Source: Aliiruegeria haliotis
GTDB lineage: Bacteria > Pseudomonadota > Alphaproteobacteria > Rhodobacterales > Rhodobacteraceae
NCBI RefSeq assembly: GCF_003003255.1
Contig: NZ_PVTD01000004.1
Location: forward strand, 296,438-360,437
Direction of reading: 5' to 3'
Length of the DNA stretch: 64,000 nt
Shown here: positions 51,738-60,345 of the stretch, one piece after another
How positions within the stretch are numbered: position 1 is the first letter of the stretch
Layout of the letters: each line of letters begins with the position of its first letter
Translations under genes and position numbers: made by a program
Notes under the pieces: model-generated
What the model saw: the letters and a program-made list of their open reading frames with translations, nothing else
Told to the model about the DNA's origin: nothing
Database searches by the model: none

Positions 51738-53333
51738 TCATTCCGCGGCGCCGGGAATGGCGTCGATTTCAAGGAGCGCCGGCCCGTCGAGCGGTTGCAG
51801 GGCACCCAGCGCGTCGAGCAGGCTCTCCGGCGTTGGCCCGGCGGTCGCATGCGGCATGCCGCATGCCCGGGCAATATGGCCGAACGCCGGTGGCATAGGA
51901 TCGCAGCCCACGACCTCGATCCCGGCATCCCGCATCGCGTTGCCGATCTCCTGGTAGGCTGCATTGTTCCAGATCACGAACAGGATCGGAAGCCGCTCCT
52001 CCACGGCCACCATCATCTCCGGCAGGGTGAACTGCGCGCCGCCGTCGCCCATCAACGCGATCACCGGCGCATCGGGCGCGGCGATGGCGGCGCCGATGGC
52101 TGCGGGGATCGCATAGCCCAGCGCTCCGAACCCGGTGGACCCGTTGAACCACCCGCCGGCGCGGTCGTGGTCGTAGTAGAGGTTGGCCGCATAGATCATC
52201 TGGGTGGAATCTCCCACCATGATCGATCCGGGCACGGCATCGCGGAGCGTCTCCAGCAATGTGACGAGATCCGGATAGCTTGCACCGAGCTGCCCGATTT
52301 CGGCGCGGGCGGCGTGCCGGGTGCCCTCTGCCCGTGACCGCCCCCGGGCCGCTTTCCGGTGTCGGGACAGGGCGCCGAGCAGCTCCGGCAGGACCTGCTC
52401 GACCCGTGCCTCGATGGCGACCTCGACCGAGTGCCGGGCCAATTGCGCCGGGCAGCAATCGACGCGGATGACCGGCGGAAACTCCGGCAGCCCACCGAGC
52501 GCGTACATGTCGTAGTCGGTTGGCCCGAACTCCGTTCCCAGTGCCAGAACCACGTCCGATGTCGCGATCAGCGCGCGCACGCAACTCAGGCTCGGGCTCG
52601 CCGGAACTACCAGCGGATGGCCATGCATCAGGCCGCGGGCGTTGGTGGTCTGGACGACGGGCGCGTCGAGCCGTTCGGCAATCTCACGGAGCGCCGCACC
52701 CGCGCGCCTTGCGCCACCTCCCACGAGGATGACCGGCGCCCGCGCCTCCGTGAGCCGTGCAACGGCCTCGTCCAGATCCGGCAGAGGCGTCGGTTTCTGC
52801 GGAGTTATTTCCCCGGTCGCCACTGCGGGCAGCGGCATCACGTCGGTCGGAACCTCGATATGCGTCGGCCCGGGGCGTCCATTGGACATGGCATCGAACA
52901 CGCTGTCGATGGCGGGCCCTAACTCTTCCGGGGTTCGCAGTTGCTCGGCCACCAGAGATACCTTGCGCGAAAGCTCCAACTGGTCCGGCAGTTCGTGGAG
53001 CAAGCCCAGCCCCTTGCCCAGCGAAGCGCGCCGGTTGACCCCGGAAACCACGAGCATCGGCACGGAATCTTCCCGTGCCTGCGCCATGGGGGTCAGCGTG
53101 TTGGTCAGACCGGGGCCGGTGATCACGAAAGCCACCCCCGGCTTGCCGGAAACCCGCGCGTAGCCATCGGCCATGAAACCCGCACCCTGTTCGTGTCGTG
53201 GCGTGACGTGGCGGATACCGGAGGCGGCGAGGCCCCGGTACAGCTCGATCGTGTGCACGCCGGGGATACCGAACACGACGTCGACGCCGCGCGCCTTGAG
53301 GTGATGCACGAGGGCTTCGCCAACGGTCGTCAT
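51738..53333 (-). CDS. aruI: 5-guanidino-2-oxopentanoate decarboxylase (AruI-like ThDP enzyme)
   Basis: A 531-residue thiamine-diphosphate enzyme that decarboxylates 5-guanidino-2-oxopentanoate to 4-guanidinobutyraldehyde. The N-terminal Pyr domain has FGIPGVHTIELYRGL and the catalytic Glu48 in RHEQGAGFMADGYARVSG. The PP domain has the cofactor motif ALMGDGGAQFTLPEM...FVIWNN. The AruI-like stretch MIYAANLYYDHDRAGGWFNG is present. Its GTG/ATG start region overlaps the aminotransferase stop by 4 bp, as expected for an AruH-AruI pair of the arginine transaminase pathway. A plain acetolactate synthase is the alternative but fits the context less well. Confidence 0.88.
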   Translation of the reverse strand: MTTVGEALVHHLKARGVDVVFGIPGVHTIELYRGLAASGIRHVTPRHEQGAGFMADGYARVSGKPGVAFVITGPGLTNTLTPMAQAREDSVPMLVVSGVNRRASLGKGLGLLHELPDQLELSRKVSLVAEQLRTPEELGPAIDSVFDAMSNGRPGPTHIEVPTDVMPLPAVATGEITPQKPTPLPDLDEAVARLTEARAPVILVGGGARRAGAALREIAERLDAPVVQTTNARGLMHGHPLVVPASPSLSCVRALIATSDVVLALGTEFGPTDYDMYALGGLPEFPPVIRVDCCPAQLARHSVEVAIEARVEQVLPELLGALSRHRKAARGRSRAEGTRHAARAEIGQLGASYPDLVTLLETLRDAVPGSIMVGDSTQMIYAANLYYDHDRAGGWFNGSTGFGALGYAIPAAIGAAIAAPDAPVIALMGDGGAQFTLPEMMVAVEERLPILFVIWNNAAYQEIGNAMRDAGIEVVGCDPMPPAFGHIARACGMPHATAGPTPESLLDALGALQPLDGPALLEIDAIPGAAE

Positions 53334-54520
53334 GCAGCGTCGTTCCTTTGAAAGTTGCCTGCATGCTCCGCGATGCGATCGCAGGCGCGGGCAAGGTCCC
53401 CATCTTCCACGGTGAGCGCGACACGCACCCAGCCGTCCAGGCCGGCCCCGAAAGAGGACCCCGGCATAACCGCAACCCCGGTCTTTTCCAGCAGATCCAA
53501 CGCATAGTCCTTCGAGGGCAGGCCCGAGGCGGCGATCCCGAGCAGGGCAAACATGCCCGCGTCTGGACGGTGCACCTCGATGCCGGGAACATCGGCGAAA
53601 CGGGCCACCATCTCGTCGGCGCGCCGCGCCAACCGCTTGCGCATCTGTGCAGCGACATGGGAGGGTTCCGAGACTGCGACAGCGGTCATGTCGGCAATGA
53701 AAGGTTGATTGCCGAACAGCATTGTCTCGGCCAACGGCAGCAGGCGTTCAGTCATCTCTTCCGGCCCCACACACCAGCCGCTGCGGAACCCGGGCGCGGC
53801 ATGGGACTTCGAGATCGACGACGTCACGACCGTACGCTCGGCCAACTCCGGAATGTCCAGCGGAGAAGCAAAGTCCGTTCCGTCGAAGACAAGCTCTTCG
53901 TAGACCTCATCGGACAGGATCCAGAGGTCGTGTTGCATCGCCAGCGCGCCAATGGCCTCCAAATCGGCCCGCGTGAGAACCGCACCGCTCGGATTGTGAG
54001 GCGAATTCAGGAAAATGACCCGACTGGCTGGCGTGATCCGGGCCGCGATGTCGGCGGCGGAAATGCGGAACCCGTTCTCAGCGCGGAGGGGCACCGGCAC
54101 GACACGCGCGCCACTGGCGGCAATCACGCCTTCGTAGGTCGCATACATCGGATCGCCGACAAGCACCTCGTCGCCCTCCGACACAAGCCCCATCATGACG
54201 GCAAAGAGCGATGTCTGCGTGCCGGGGAAACAGAGGATCTGCGCTGTCGTGATCTCGCGCCCGCGCAGGGCAGTGTAGCGGCGGGCCAAAGCCTGAAGAA
54301 GCTCGCCCTCGCCACGCCCGTTGGAGTACCCCGTCCGTCCGCGATACAGGGACGACACCGCCTGATCGATCAACTCCGCCGGCGTTGGCACGTCCGGCTC
54401 TCCGATGGTCAACTCGATCGTGTCGCGCCCGGCTGCCCTCAGTTCACGGGCGCGGACGTGCACGTCCCACTTGGCGCCGCCCAGCCCTGCGAGGCGGTCG
54501 TTGATCGGAGCATATCTCAT
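53330..54520 (-). CDS. aruH: Arginine-pyruvate transaminase (AruH-like, fold type I aminotransferase)
   Basis: A 396-residue PLP-dependent aminotransferase. The PLP Lys238 is in SSISKSHAAPGFRSGW, with the Asp/Tyr cofactor contacts in ILSDEVYEELVFDG, and the substrate region LNSPHNPSGAVLTR and LTIGEPDVPTP typical of class I/II. Pairing with an AruI-like decarboxylase (4-bp overlap) and a basic amino acid importer supports the assignment to arginine transamination with pyruvate. Its start overlaps the TetR regulator stop by 4 bp, so regulator, transaminase and decarboxylase are in one unit. Confidence 0.88.
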   Translation of the reverse strand: MRYAPINDRLAGLGGAKWDVHVRARELRAAGRDTIELTIGEPDVPTPAELIDQAVSSLYRGRTGYSNGRGEGELLQALARRYTALRGREITTAQILCFPGTQTSLFAVMMGLVSEGDEVLVGDPMYATYEGVIAASGARVVPVPLRAENGFRISAADIAARITPASRVIFLNSPHNPSGAVLTRADLEAIGALAMQHDLWILSDEVYEELVFDGTDFASPLDIPELAERTVVTSSISKSHAAPGFRSGWCVGPEEMTERLLPLAETMLFGNQPFIADMTAVAVSEPSHVAAQMRKRLARRADEMVARFADVPGIEVHRPDAGMFALLGIAASGLPSKDYALDLLEKTGVAVMPGSSFGAGLDGWVRVALTVEDGDLARACDRIAEHAGNFQRNDAA

Positions 54521-55185
54521 TTGTCCAACTCCTTACGAAGGTCATCGTTCAGGCCGTCGAGGCCCAGAATCGCGCCGATGGCGTCGAGCGCGATGGACGT
54601 CAGTTCGTCCGGTCCGAGCATTTCCGGCAGGGCGGACCCTTCCAGCCAGAGACCGTCGACCACGGCGTTGCTGGCGATCGTCAGGCGCTTCAGATCGTCC
54701 GGCGAGGGGCGACGCCCACGCGCGGCAAGCGCGCCGGAAATCAACTCCTCCAGGCAGGACAGGAAGCTGTGGTAGTTGGTGCGGTGAATCCTGCGCATCG
54801 CCTCGTCCCGGCGCACACGCTGAATGAACCCGGCCCAGAGTTGCAGCGCCTCCGGATCGGTGACCGGCGTCGACAGCGTGGTCTCCACGAACCTTGCAAG
54901 ACGCCGGACGGCGGGTTGAGAGGCATCTTCAACGGCTTGCTGGCTCATCTCGATCAGCGTTGTCATGTGCTGGTCATAGGCTGCGCCAAGCAGGTCTTCC
55001 TTGGTTTCAAAATAGTGGCGTATCAGCCCGGGCGTCACCCCGGCCTCCTCCGAGATCGTCCGAACCGTGGCCGCATCCATCCCGCGCGATGCAATCACAC
55101 GCAGCGTCGCGTCGATTAGCTCGCGCCGACGCAAATCCGGGCCTTCCCGCCGAAACGGGCGTCTCTGTCTGGTGCTGTCTGGCAA
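54517..55185 (-). CDS. TetR family regulator of the arginine transaminase operon
   Basis: A 222-residue repressor. The helix-turn-helix is at about residues 20-65 (LRRRELIDATLRVIASRGMDAATVRTI and SEEAGVTPGLIRHYFETKEDLL). The C-terminal part resembles BetI-type ligand domains (LARFVETTLSTPV; LEELISGALAARGR; ASNAVVDGLWLEGSAL). It leads the operon and has a clear inverted repeat just upstream of its start, so it most likely represses itself and the aruHI and transport genes. The inducer is unknown; arginine or a pathway intermediate is plausible. Confidence 0.92.
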   Translation of the reverse strand: MPDSTRQRRPFRREGPDLRRRELIDATLRVIASRGMDAATVRTISEEAGVTPGLIRHYFETKEDLLGAAYDQHMTTLIEMSQQAVEDASQPAVRRLARFVETTLSTPVTDPEALQLWAGFIQRVRRDEAMRRIHRTNYHSFLSCLEELISGALAARGRRPSPDDLKRLTIASNAVVDGLWLEGSALPEMLGPDELTSIALDAIGAILGLDGLNDDLRKELDK

Positions 55186-55195
55186 GCGCGTGTCC

Positions 55196-55221
55196 TGTTG
55201 TTATTCGCCTGTATAACAACA
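55196..55221 (-). promoter_or_regulatory. TetR-type operator upstream of the regulator-aruHI operon
   Basis: TGTTGTTAT (55196-55204) and ATAACAACA (55213-55221) form a perfect 9-bp inverted repeat with an 8-bp centre, 10 bp before the TetR gene start. It lies in an AT-rich patch in otherwise GC-rich DNA, as expected for an operator over a promoter. Confidence 0.78.
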
Positions 55222-55339
55222 GAAGGCGTGCGGATTGCAAGGCGATCGGTCAAATCCGCTTCAGATGCAGGCAACTGCCCAACTTCGCGCCGCAATCGCG
55301 ACGCACTGCACCAAGGAGTGGCTGGAACAGCGTGGCGAC

Positions 55340-55897
55340 CTAGCTGTAGCGCGCCAATGCGTCTGGCGTATCGATGTCGGACAGAACGTCGGGCCGGACC
55401 GTGACAAGGGCCTCCTGCGGCAAGTGCGCCAACAGCGGGCCGGCGCCGCGATCACCGCCGAGTACCAGCAACCGGCCGAACATCGCCGCAGGAAAGCAGG
55501 CCGGTGGCGTGCGCCGCGTCCCGTCGGTGGCAGCAGAGGCTTGGGCGGCCCCGGCTGCCGCGATGACGGCATCGACAAGATCGGCATCGACGAAGGGCAT
55601 ATCGGCAAGGCAGACAACCAGCCGATCCGCACCCAGCGCGCGTGCCCTCAGCACACCGGCTCGAAGGCTCTCCGCCTGGCCGCTTCCCAGTGGTGGCTGG
55701 ACATGTACGAACCCGGGTGCCAGGGCAGCGACCGCCTCGCTCGTTGCCGCGATCAGCCGATGATCGACCTGCGCTGCACGAAGCGCGGAGATGCCCCACT
55801 CTGCCAGCAAACGCCCGCGAAATGGCGCCAGGAGCTTGTCCTCTGCCCCGAACCGGGTCGAGCGTCCCGCCGCAAGCAGGAGGCCGGCAACACTCAC
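55340..55897 (-). CDS. MocA-like molybdenum cofactor nucleotidyltransferase
   Basis: A 185-residue NTP transferase of the MobA/MocA fold. It starts at GTG 55897 (GTGA overlap with the xdhC-like stop) and shows the nucleotide loop GLLLAAGRSTRFGAEDKLLAPFRG, GSGQAESLRAGV, and VVCLADMPFVDADLV. It would attach CMP or GMP to molybdopterin for xanthine-dehydrogenase family enzymes. Such genes sit in coxSLM clusters as maturation genes, matching the Cox cluster starting at 57 kb. Longer in-frame extensions upstream lie inside the xdhC-like gene and are rejected. Confidence 0.9.
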   Translation of the reverse strand: MSVAGLLLAAGRSTRFGAEDKLLAPFRGRLLAEWGISALRAAQVDHRLIAATSEAVAALAPGFVHVQPPLGSGQAESLRAGVLRARALGADRLVVCLADMPFVDADLVDAVIAAAGAAQASAATDGTRRTPPACFPAAMFGRLLVLGGDRGAGPLLAHLPQEALVTVRPDVLSDIDTPDALARYS

Positions 55898-56835
55898 GCG
55901 CGCGCCTCGCCCGCAACGGCGAGGATCTCCGCCAGCACGGAGACCGCGAGCGTCCCGGCATCGCGGGAGGACGGGATGAGGCCGACGGGGCCATAGAGCC
56001 GGGCCCGTGCATCCTGCGGAACCCCCATGCCCTCCAGCATCAACAACCGGGCGTCCCGCGCCCGCTGGCTGCCCTGGGCACCGATATAAAAGGCCGTTGT
56101 GTCCAGTGCCGCCTGAAGGATCGGCGGCTCCCAATCGTGGTCGTGGAAGAAAAGGATGATCGCCGTCCAGGGATCGACAGCCACGTCTTCGGGCAGCATG
56201 GCGCGAACGAGGTGGCGGGTGCCGCAGCCGAGCTTCTCCGCCTCCTGCAAGGTCTCGCCATCCGGCGAAAGCAGCAGGTTCGGGTAGCCAGCGGACTGAA
56301 CCAAGGCGGCAAAGGTGCTCGCTTCCGGCCCCTTGCCGAAGACCAGGAAGCGGATATCGGGTTCATGGCGGACGCGAAAAACCGCGCCGTCCCGCCCGGT
56401 ATCGCCCGTCTCCAACAGAGTCATGCTGCCGCTCGCGATATCGACTTCCAGCGTACAGGGTTGCCTTGCGGCACGGCGATCGGCAAGGTCCCGCAGGACA
56501 CCGCGATCCGGGCGCGGCACCAGAAGGATCTCCAGACCGCCGCCGCAGGGCAGCTGGATGTCGAGAAACGGCGAGCCGCGCCCGTAGCGCAGAACCTCAG
56601 GCCTGCCGGCCTCCAGCACATCCAGGGCATGGGTCGTGATATCAGCCTCAACGCAGCCCGACGAAAGCGACCCGGCGCGGTGCCTGTCGGCAAAAACCGT
56701 CATCGCGGCGCCGACCGGGCGGTAGGACGGTCCCTCGACCCCGATGATCACGGCCAACACCGCGTCCTCCGGACGGGAGAGGAGTTCGACAATCGGGTCC
56801 TTCACGGGACCGGAAGCGGGGGCAAGGATGGGCAT
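55894..56835 (-). CDS. XdhC/CoxF-family molybdenum-enzyme maturation factor
   Basis: A 313-residue XdhC/CoxI-type protein that inserts sulfurated molybdenum cofactor into hydroxylases. The N-terminal domain has VLAVIIGVEGPSYRPVGAAMTVFADR and SGCVEADITTHAL, with the conserved GxGGGLEILLVPRP-like segment. The Rossmann-like C-terminal domain has RFLVFGKGPEASTFAAL, ILFFHDHDWE and FYIGAQGSQRARDARLLML. It is divergent from the MoxR gene with a 129-bp gap, and overlaps the MocA-like gene. In form II cox loci this partner is coxF. Confidence 0.92.
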   Translation of the reverse strand: MPILAPASGPVKDPIVELLSRPEDAVLAVIIGVEGPSYRPVGAAMTVFADRHRAGSLSSGCVEADITTHALDVLEAGRPEVLRYGRGSPFLDIQLPCGGGLEILLVPRPDRGVLRDLADRRAARQPCTLEVDIASGSMTLLETGDTGRDGAVFRVRHEPDIRFLVFGKGPEASTFAALVQSAGYPNLLLSPDGETLQEAEKLGCGTRHLVRAMLPEDVAVDPWTAIILFFHDHDWEPPILQAALDTTAFYIGAQGSQRARDARLLMLEGMGVPQDARARLYGPVGLIPSSRDAGTLAVSVLAEILAVAGEARA

Positions 56836-56964
56836 GTCTGTCTCGCGTCTGTTGCGCCCAAGATGGGGCGCGGGCCCGCCAAGGGCAAGTCGTCGCGAAG
56901 TGGACAGCTTGCGGGGCCGGTCATATGTTGACCCGAACCGCAGGCATCCAAGGCGAGCAAACCC

Positions 56965-57876
56965 GTGTCCGATCTCCCCGTTTCAATCGACGAGACCATC
57001 GCCGCGCTGGCTGCGCAGAACTATGTCTGCGGGCGGGACCTGGGCACAGTGGCCTATCTTTCGCTCCGGCTCGGCAAGCCGCTGTTTCTGGAAGGCGAGG
57101 CCGGTGTCGGCAAGACGGAGATTGCAAAGGCGATCTCTGCCATGCTCGGACGACGGCTGATCCGGCTTCAGTGTTTCGAGGGGCTGGACGCATCCTCCGC
57201 GATCTACGAGTGGAACTTCTCCGCCCAGATGATCGCGATCCGCACGGCAGAGGCCGCGGGCGGGGCGGACCGGGCCAAATTGCAGCAGGAACTGTTCTCG
57301 GAGGATTTCCTCATCCGCCGGCCCCTGCTGGAGGCAATGGAGCCACACCCGGAGGGCCCGCCGGTCCTGCTGATCGACGAGGTGGACCGGACGGATGAAC
57401 CGTTCGAGGCGTTTCTGCTGGAGGCGCTGTCGGATTTCCAGGTGACCATTCCCGAACTCGGCCCGATCCGGGCGGCCGAACCGCCGATCGTCATCCTCAC
57501 GTCCAATCGCACGCGGGAGGTGCATGACGCGCTGAAGCGCCGATGCCTCTACCATTGGGTCGACTACCCCTCCTTCGCGCGGGAAATGGAGATTCTGCGC
57601 GCACGGGTGCCAGAGGCCACCGAAACCCTCTCAGAGGAAGTCGTGGCCTTCGTCCAGGGGCTTCGCGGTCAGGATCTGTTCAAGACACCGGGCGTGGCAG
57701 AGGCCATCGACTGGGCGCGATGCCTGATCGCTCTCGACACGGTTTCGCTGTCGCCGGAAGTGATTTCCGACACGCTCGGCGGGTTGCTCAAGTACCAGGA
57801 TGACATCACGCGCATCGCGGGCGCCGAAGCCTCCCGGCTTCTCGACGAGGCCAAGCAGCGCCTCGCCCCGGCGTGA
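56965..57876 (+). CDS. coxD: MoxR family AAA ATPase, CoxD-like
   Basis: A 303-residue AAA+ ATPase. Walker A GEAGVGKTE is at residues 44-52, Walker B VLLIDEVDR near 135, sensor 1 ILTSNRTRE and an Arg-finger-like ALKRRCLYHWVDYP. This matches CoxD, the chaperone-like ATPase needed for active-site maturation in Mo hydroxylases. The start is GTG 56965, close after an AAGGCGA site. It overlaps the VWA gene (TGATG), the normal CoxDE pair. Confidence 0.92.
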   Translation: MSDLPVSIDETIAALAAQNYVCGRDLGTVAYLSLRLGKPLFLEGEAGVGKTEIAKAISAMLGRRLIRLQCFEGLDASSAIYEWNFSAQMIAIRTAEAAGGADRAKLQQELFSEDFLIRRPLLEAMEPHPEGPPVLLIDEVDRTDEPFEAFLLEALSDFQVTIPELGPIRAAEPPIVILTSNRTREVHDALKRRCLYHWVDYPSFAREMEILRARVPEATETLSEEVVAFVQGLRGQDLFKTPGVAEAIDWARCLIALDTVSLSPEVISDTLGGLLKYQDDITRIAGAEASRLLDEAKQRLAPA

Positions 57877-59105
57877 TGGCGGCCCCGCGGCGCCTGGACC
57901 AGACAGACGGGCGGCTGGTCGAGAACATCGTGCATTTCTCCCGCGCCCTCCGAAAGGCCGGCGTCAAGGTCGGCCCGGCGCAGGTGGAGAGCGCGGTCCG
58001 CGCGGTCGAGGCTGCCGGATTCTCCCAGCGGGAGGATTTCTACTACATCCTGCGGGCGACACTCATAAACCGCGCGGTCGACTTACAGGTCTACCACCAG
58101 GTCTTCGCCCTGTTCTGGCGCGATCCGGAGTTCCTCCAACATCTGATCCACATGCTGTCGCCGACCCTCAGAAAGGACGATGCGCCACCGCCCCCCAAGG
58201 CTGCCGACCGCCGTGCCGCGGAGGCACTGGCGGACCGGCCGGATATCCCACAACCGCCTGGGAAGCGACAGGAGATACAGGTCGACATGACCCTGAGCTT
58301 CTCCGCCAACGAGCAGCTTCGCGCGATGGATTTCGAGCAGATGAGCACCGAGGAAATCGCGCAGGCAACCCGCGCGGTACACGCGCTGCGCCTGCCGTTG
58401 CCGCCGCTGACAACCCGGCGGATGGCCCCCTCCGCCCATACCGGGCGGCCGGACATGCACATGACACTGCGCGGCAGCCTGCGCCGTGGCGGAGAGATCC
58501 GGCGGATCGCACGCAAGGCGCCGCGCAAACGGCCGCCCGATCTTGTCGCGCTCTGCGATATCTCCGGATCGATGTCGGTCTACTCGCGGATGATGATGCA
58601 TTTCCTGCATTCGCTTGCCACGACGTCGGAGGGAAACTGGGGTCACATCCATGCCTTCACCTTCGGGACCCGCCTGTCGAACGTCACCCGCGCGCTGCAC
58701 CGCAAGGATCCGGACGAGGCATTGAAGGCCGTGGGCCAGACCGCCGAGGACTGGCAGGGTGGCACCCGGATCGGCGAGGCCCTCGAACGCTTCAACAAGG
58801 ACTGGTCGCGGCGCGTTCTCGGCCGTGGCGCCGTGGTGCTGTTGATCTCCGACGGCCTGGAGCGCGGAGACGTGGCGCTTCTTGAAACCCAGGCGGAGCG
58901 CCTCGCGCTGTCGTGCAAACGCCTGATCTGGCTCAACCCGCTGCTGCGTTTCGACGGGTTCGCGGCCAAGGCCGGCGGCGTGCGGGCGCTGCTGCCGCGC
59001 GTGGACAGTTTCCATGCCTGCCACTCGCTCGACAGCCTTGCCGACATTGGCAAGGCGCTGTCAGGGCCGGGCGAGCGGGACCGCGTGCTTCGGGCGACCG
59101 GATAA
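57876..59105 (+). CDS. coxE: VWA domain protein, CoxE-like
   Basis: A 409-residue protein with a C-terminal von Willebrand factor A domain. The metal-ion-dependent adhesion motif is LCDISGSMSVYSRMM (DxSxS) near residue 220, with the rest (GGTRIGEALERF; LLISDGLERGD) intact. The N-terminal part is helical. CoxE works with CoxD in maturation of the Mo active site. Start ATG 57876 (TGATG overlap). A 194-bp gap follows before coxG. Confidence 0.92.
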   Translation: MAAPRRLDQTDGRLVENIVHFSRALRKAGVKVGPAQVESAVRAVEAAGFSQREDFYYILRATLINRAVDLQVYHQVFALFWRDPEFLQHLIHMLSPTLRKDDAPPPPKAADRRAAEALADRPDIPQPPGKRQEIQVDMTLSFSANEQLRAMDFEQMSTEEIAQATRAVHALRLPLPPLTTRRMAPSAHTGRPDMHMTLRGSLRRGGEIRRIARKAPRKRPPDLVALCDISGSMSVYSRMMMHFLHSLATTSEGNWGHIHAFTFGTRLSNVTRALHRKDPDEALKAVGQTAEDWQGGTRIGEALERFNKDWSRRVLGRGAVVLLISDGLERGDVALLETQAERLALSCKRLIWLNPLLRFDGFAAKAGGVRALLPRVDSFHACHSLDSLADIGKALSGPGERDRVLRATG

Positions 59106-59299
59106 CGGTATGGGATGAGCGCGCCTGCGCTCGGCTACGGAGCAGGCCCGACCCCACACCACGCTTGCCGCACCGCGGCAACGCAATTGCTGCAAACGCG
59201 CGTAATTCGAAGGGGTTGGCGCCGCCAAAAGAGTTGCTTTGTGCCCGGCGTGCCGTAAGGTCCTGATTGCGAACAGCCAGCTGTCAGGAGCGCGCGACC

Positions 59300-59761
59300 A
59301 TGGACATGACCGGTGAACACCGGATTGCGGCCCCACGCGAGGAGGTGTGGGCGGCGCTGAACGATCCGGACGTCCTCCGGGTCTGCATCCCGGGGTGTCA
59401 GGAGCTAGAGCAAACCGACGACGGGCGGCTCTCTGCCGTGGTTGTCCAGAAGATCGGTCCTGTGAAGGCGAAGTTCAAAGGCGAGGTGGAGCTTGTCAAC
59501 GTCGTGCCTCCGGAGAGCTACACGATTCAGGGCGAGGGCAAGGGCGGCGTTGCCGGATTTGCCAAGGGGGCCGCGGATGTGGCGCTCGCGGAGGAGGATG
59601 GTGAAACCGTCCTCACCTACTCGGTCCATGCACAGGTGGGCGGCAAGCTCGCACAGCTCGGCAACCGATTGATCAATTCCACCTCGAAGAAATTGGCAAA
59701 CACGTTTTTTGACACGTTCAGTGACCATCTGAACGGGAGCGATGCACCGGACGAGGAGTGA
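59300..59761 (+). CDS. coxG: CoxG-family SRPBCC protein
   Basis: A 153-residue SRPBCC/START-fold protein of the CO dehydrogenase subunit G family. The start [20 protein letters not shown], the central [18 protein letters not shown] and [19 protein letters not shown] are family hallmarks. CoxG is thought to recruit the enzyme to the membrane. It lacks the C-terminal hydrophobic tail seen in some longer CoxG proteins, ending NGSDAPDEE. It leads the structural genes by 57 bp. Confidence 0.92.
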   Translation: MDMTGEHRIAAPREEVWAALNDPDVLRVCIPGCQELEQTDDGRLSAVVVQKIGPVKAKFKGEVELVNVVPPESYTIQGEGKGGVAGFAKGAADVALAEEDGETVLTYSVHAQVGGKLAQLGNRLINSTSKKLANTFFDTFSDHLNGSDAPDEE

Positions 59762-59818
59762 TCCGGCGCATCCGGGCATAGAGCGGGCATAAGCCCCGCC
59801 ACGACCAGGGAGGAAAGA

Positions 59819-60289
<471 letters not shown>

Positions 60290-60345
60290 GCAGCCGCCTC
60301 CGGGGCCATGCCCCGTCGAGCGCACCTGAACCAGGGAGGACAGAC

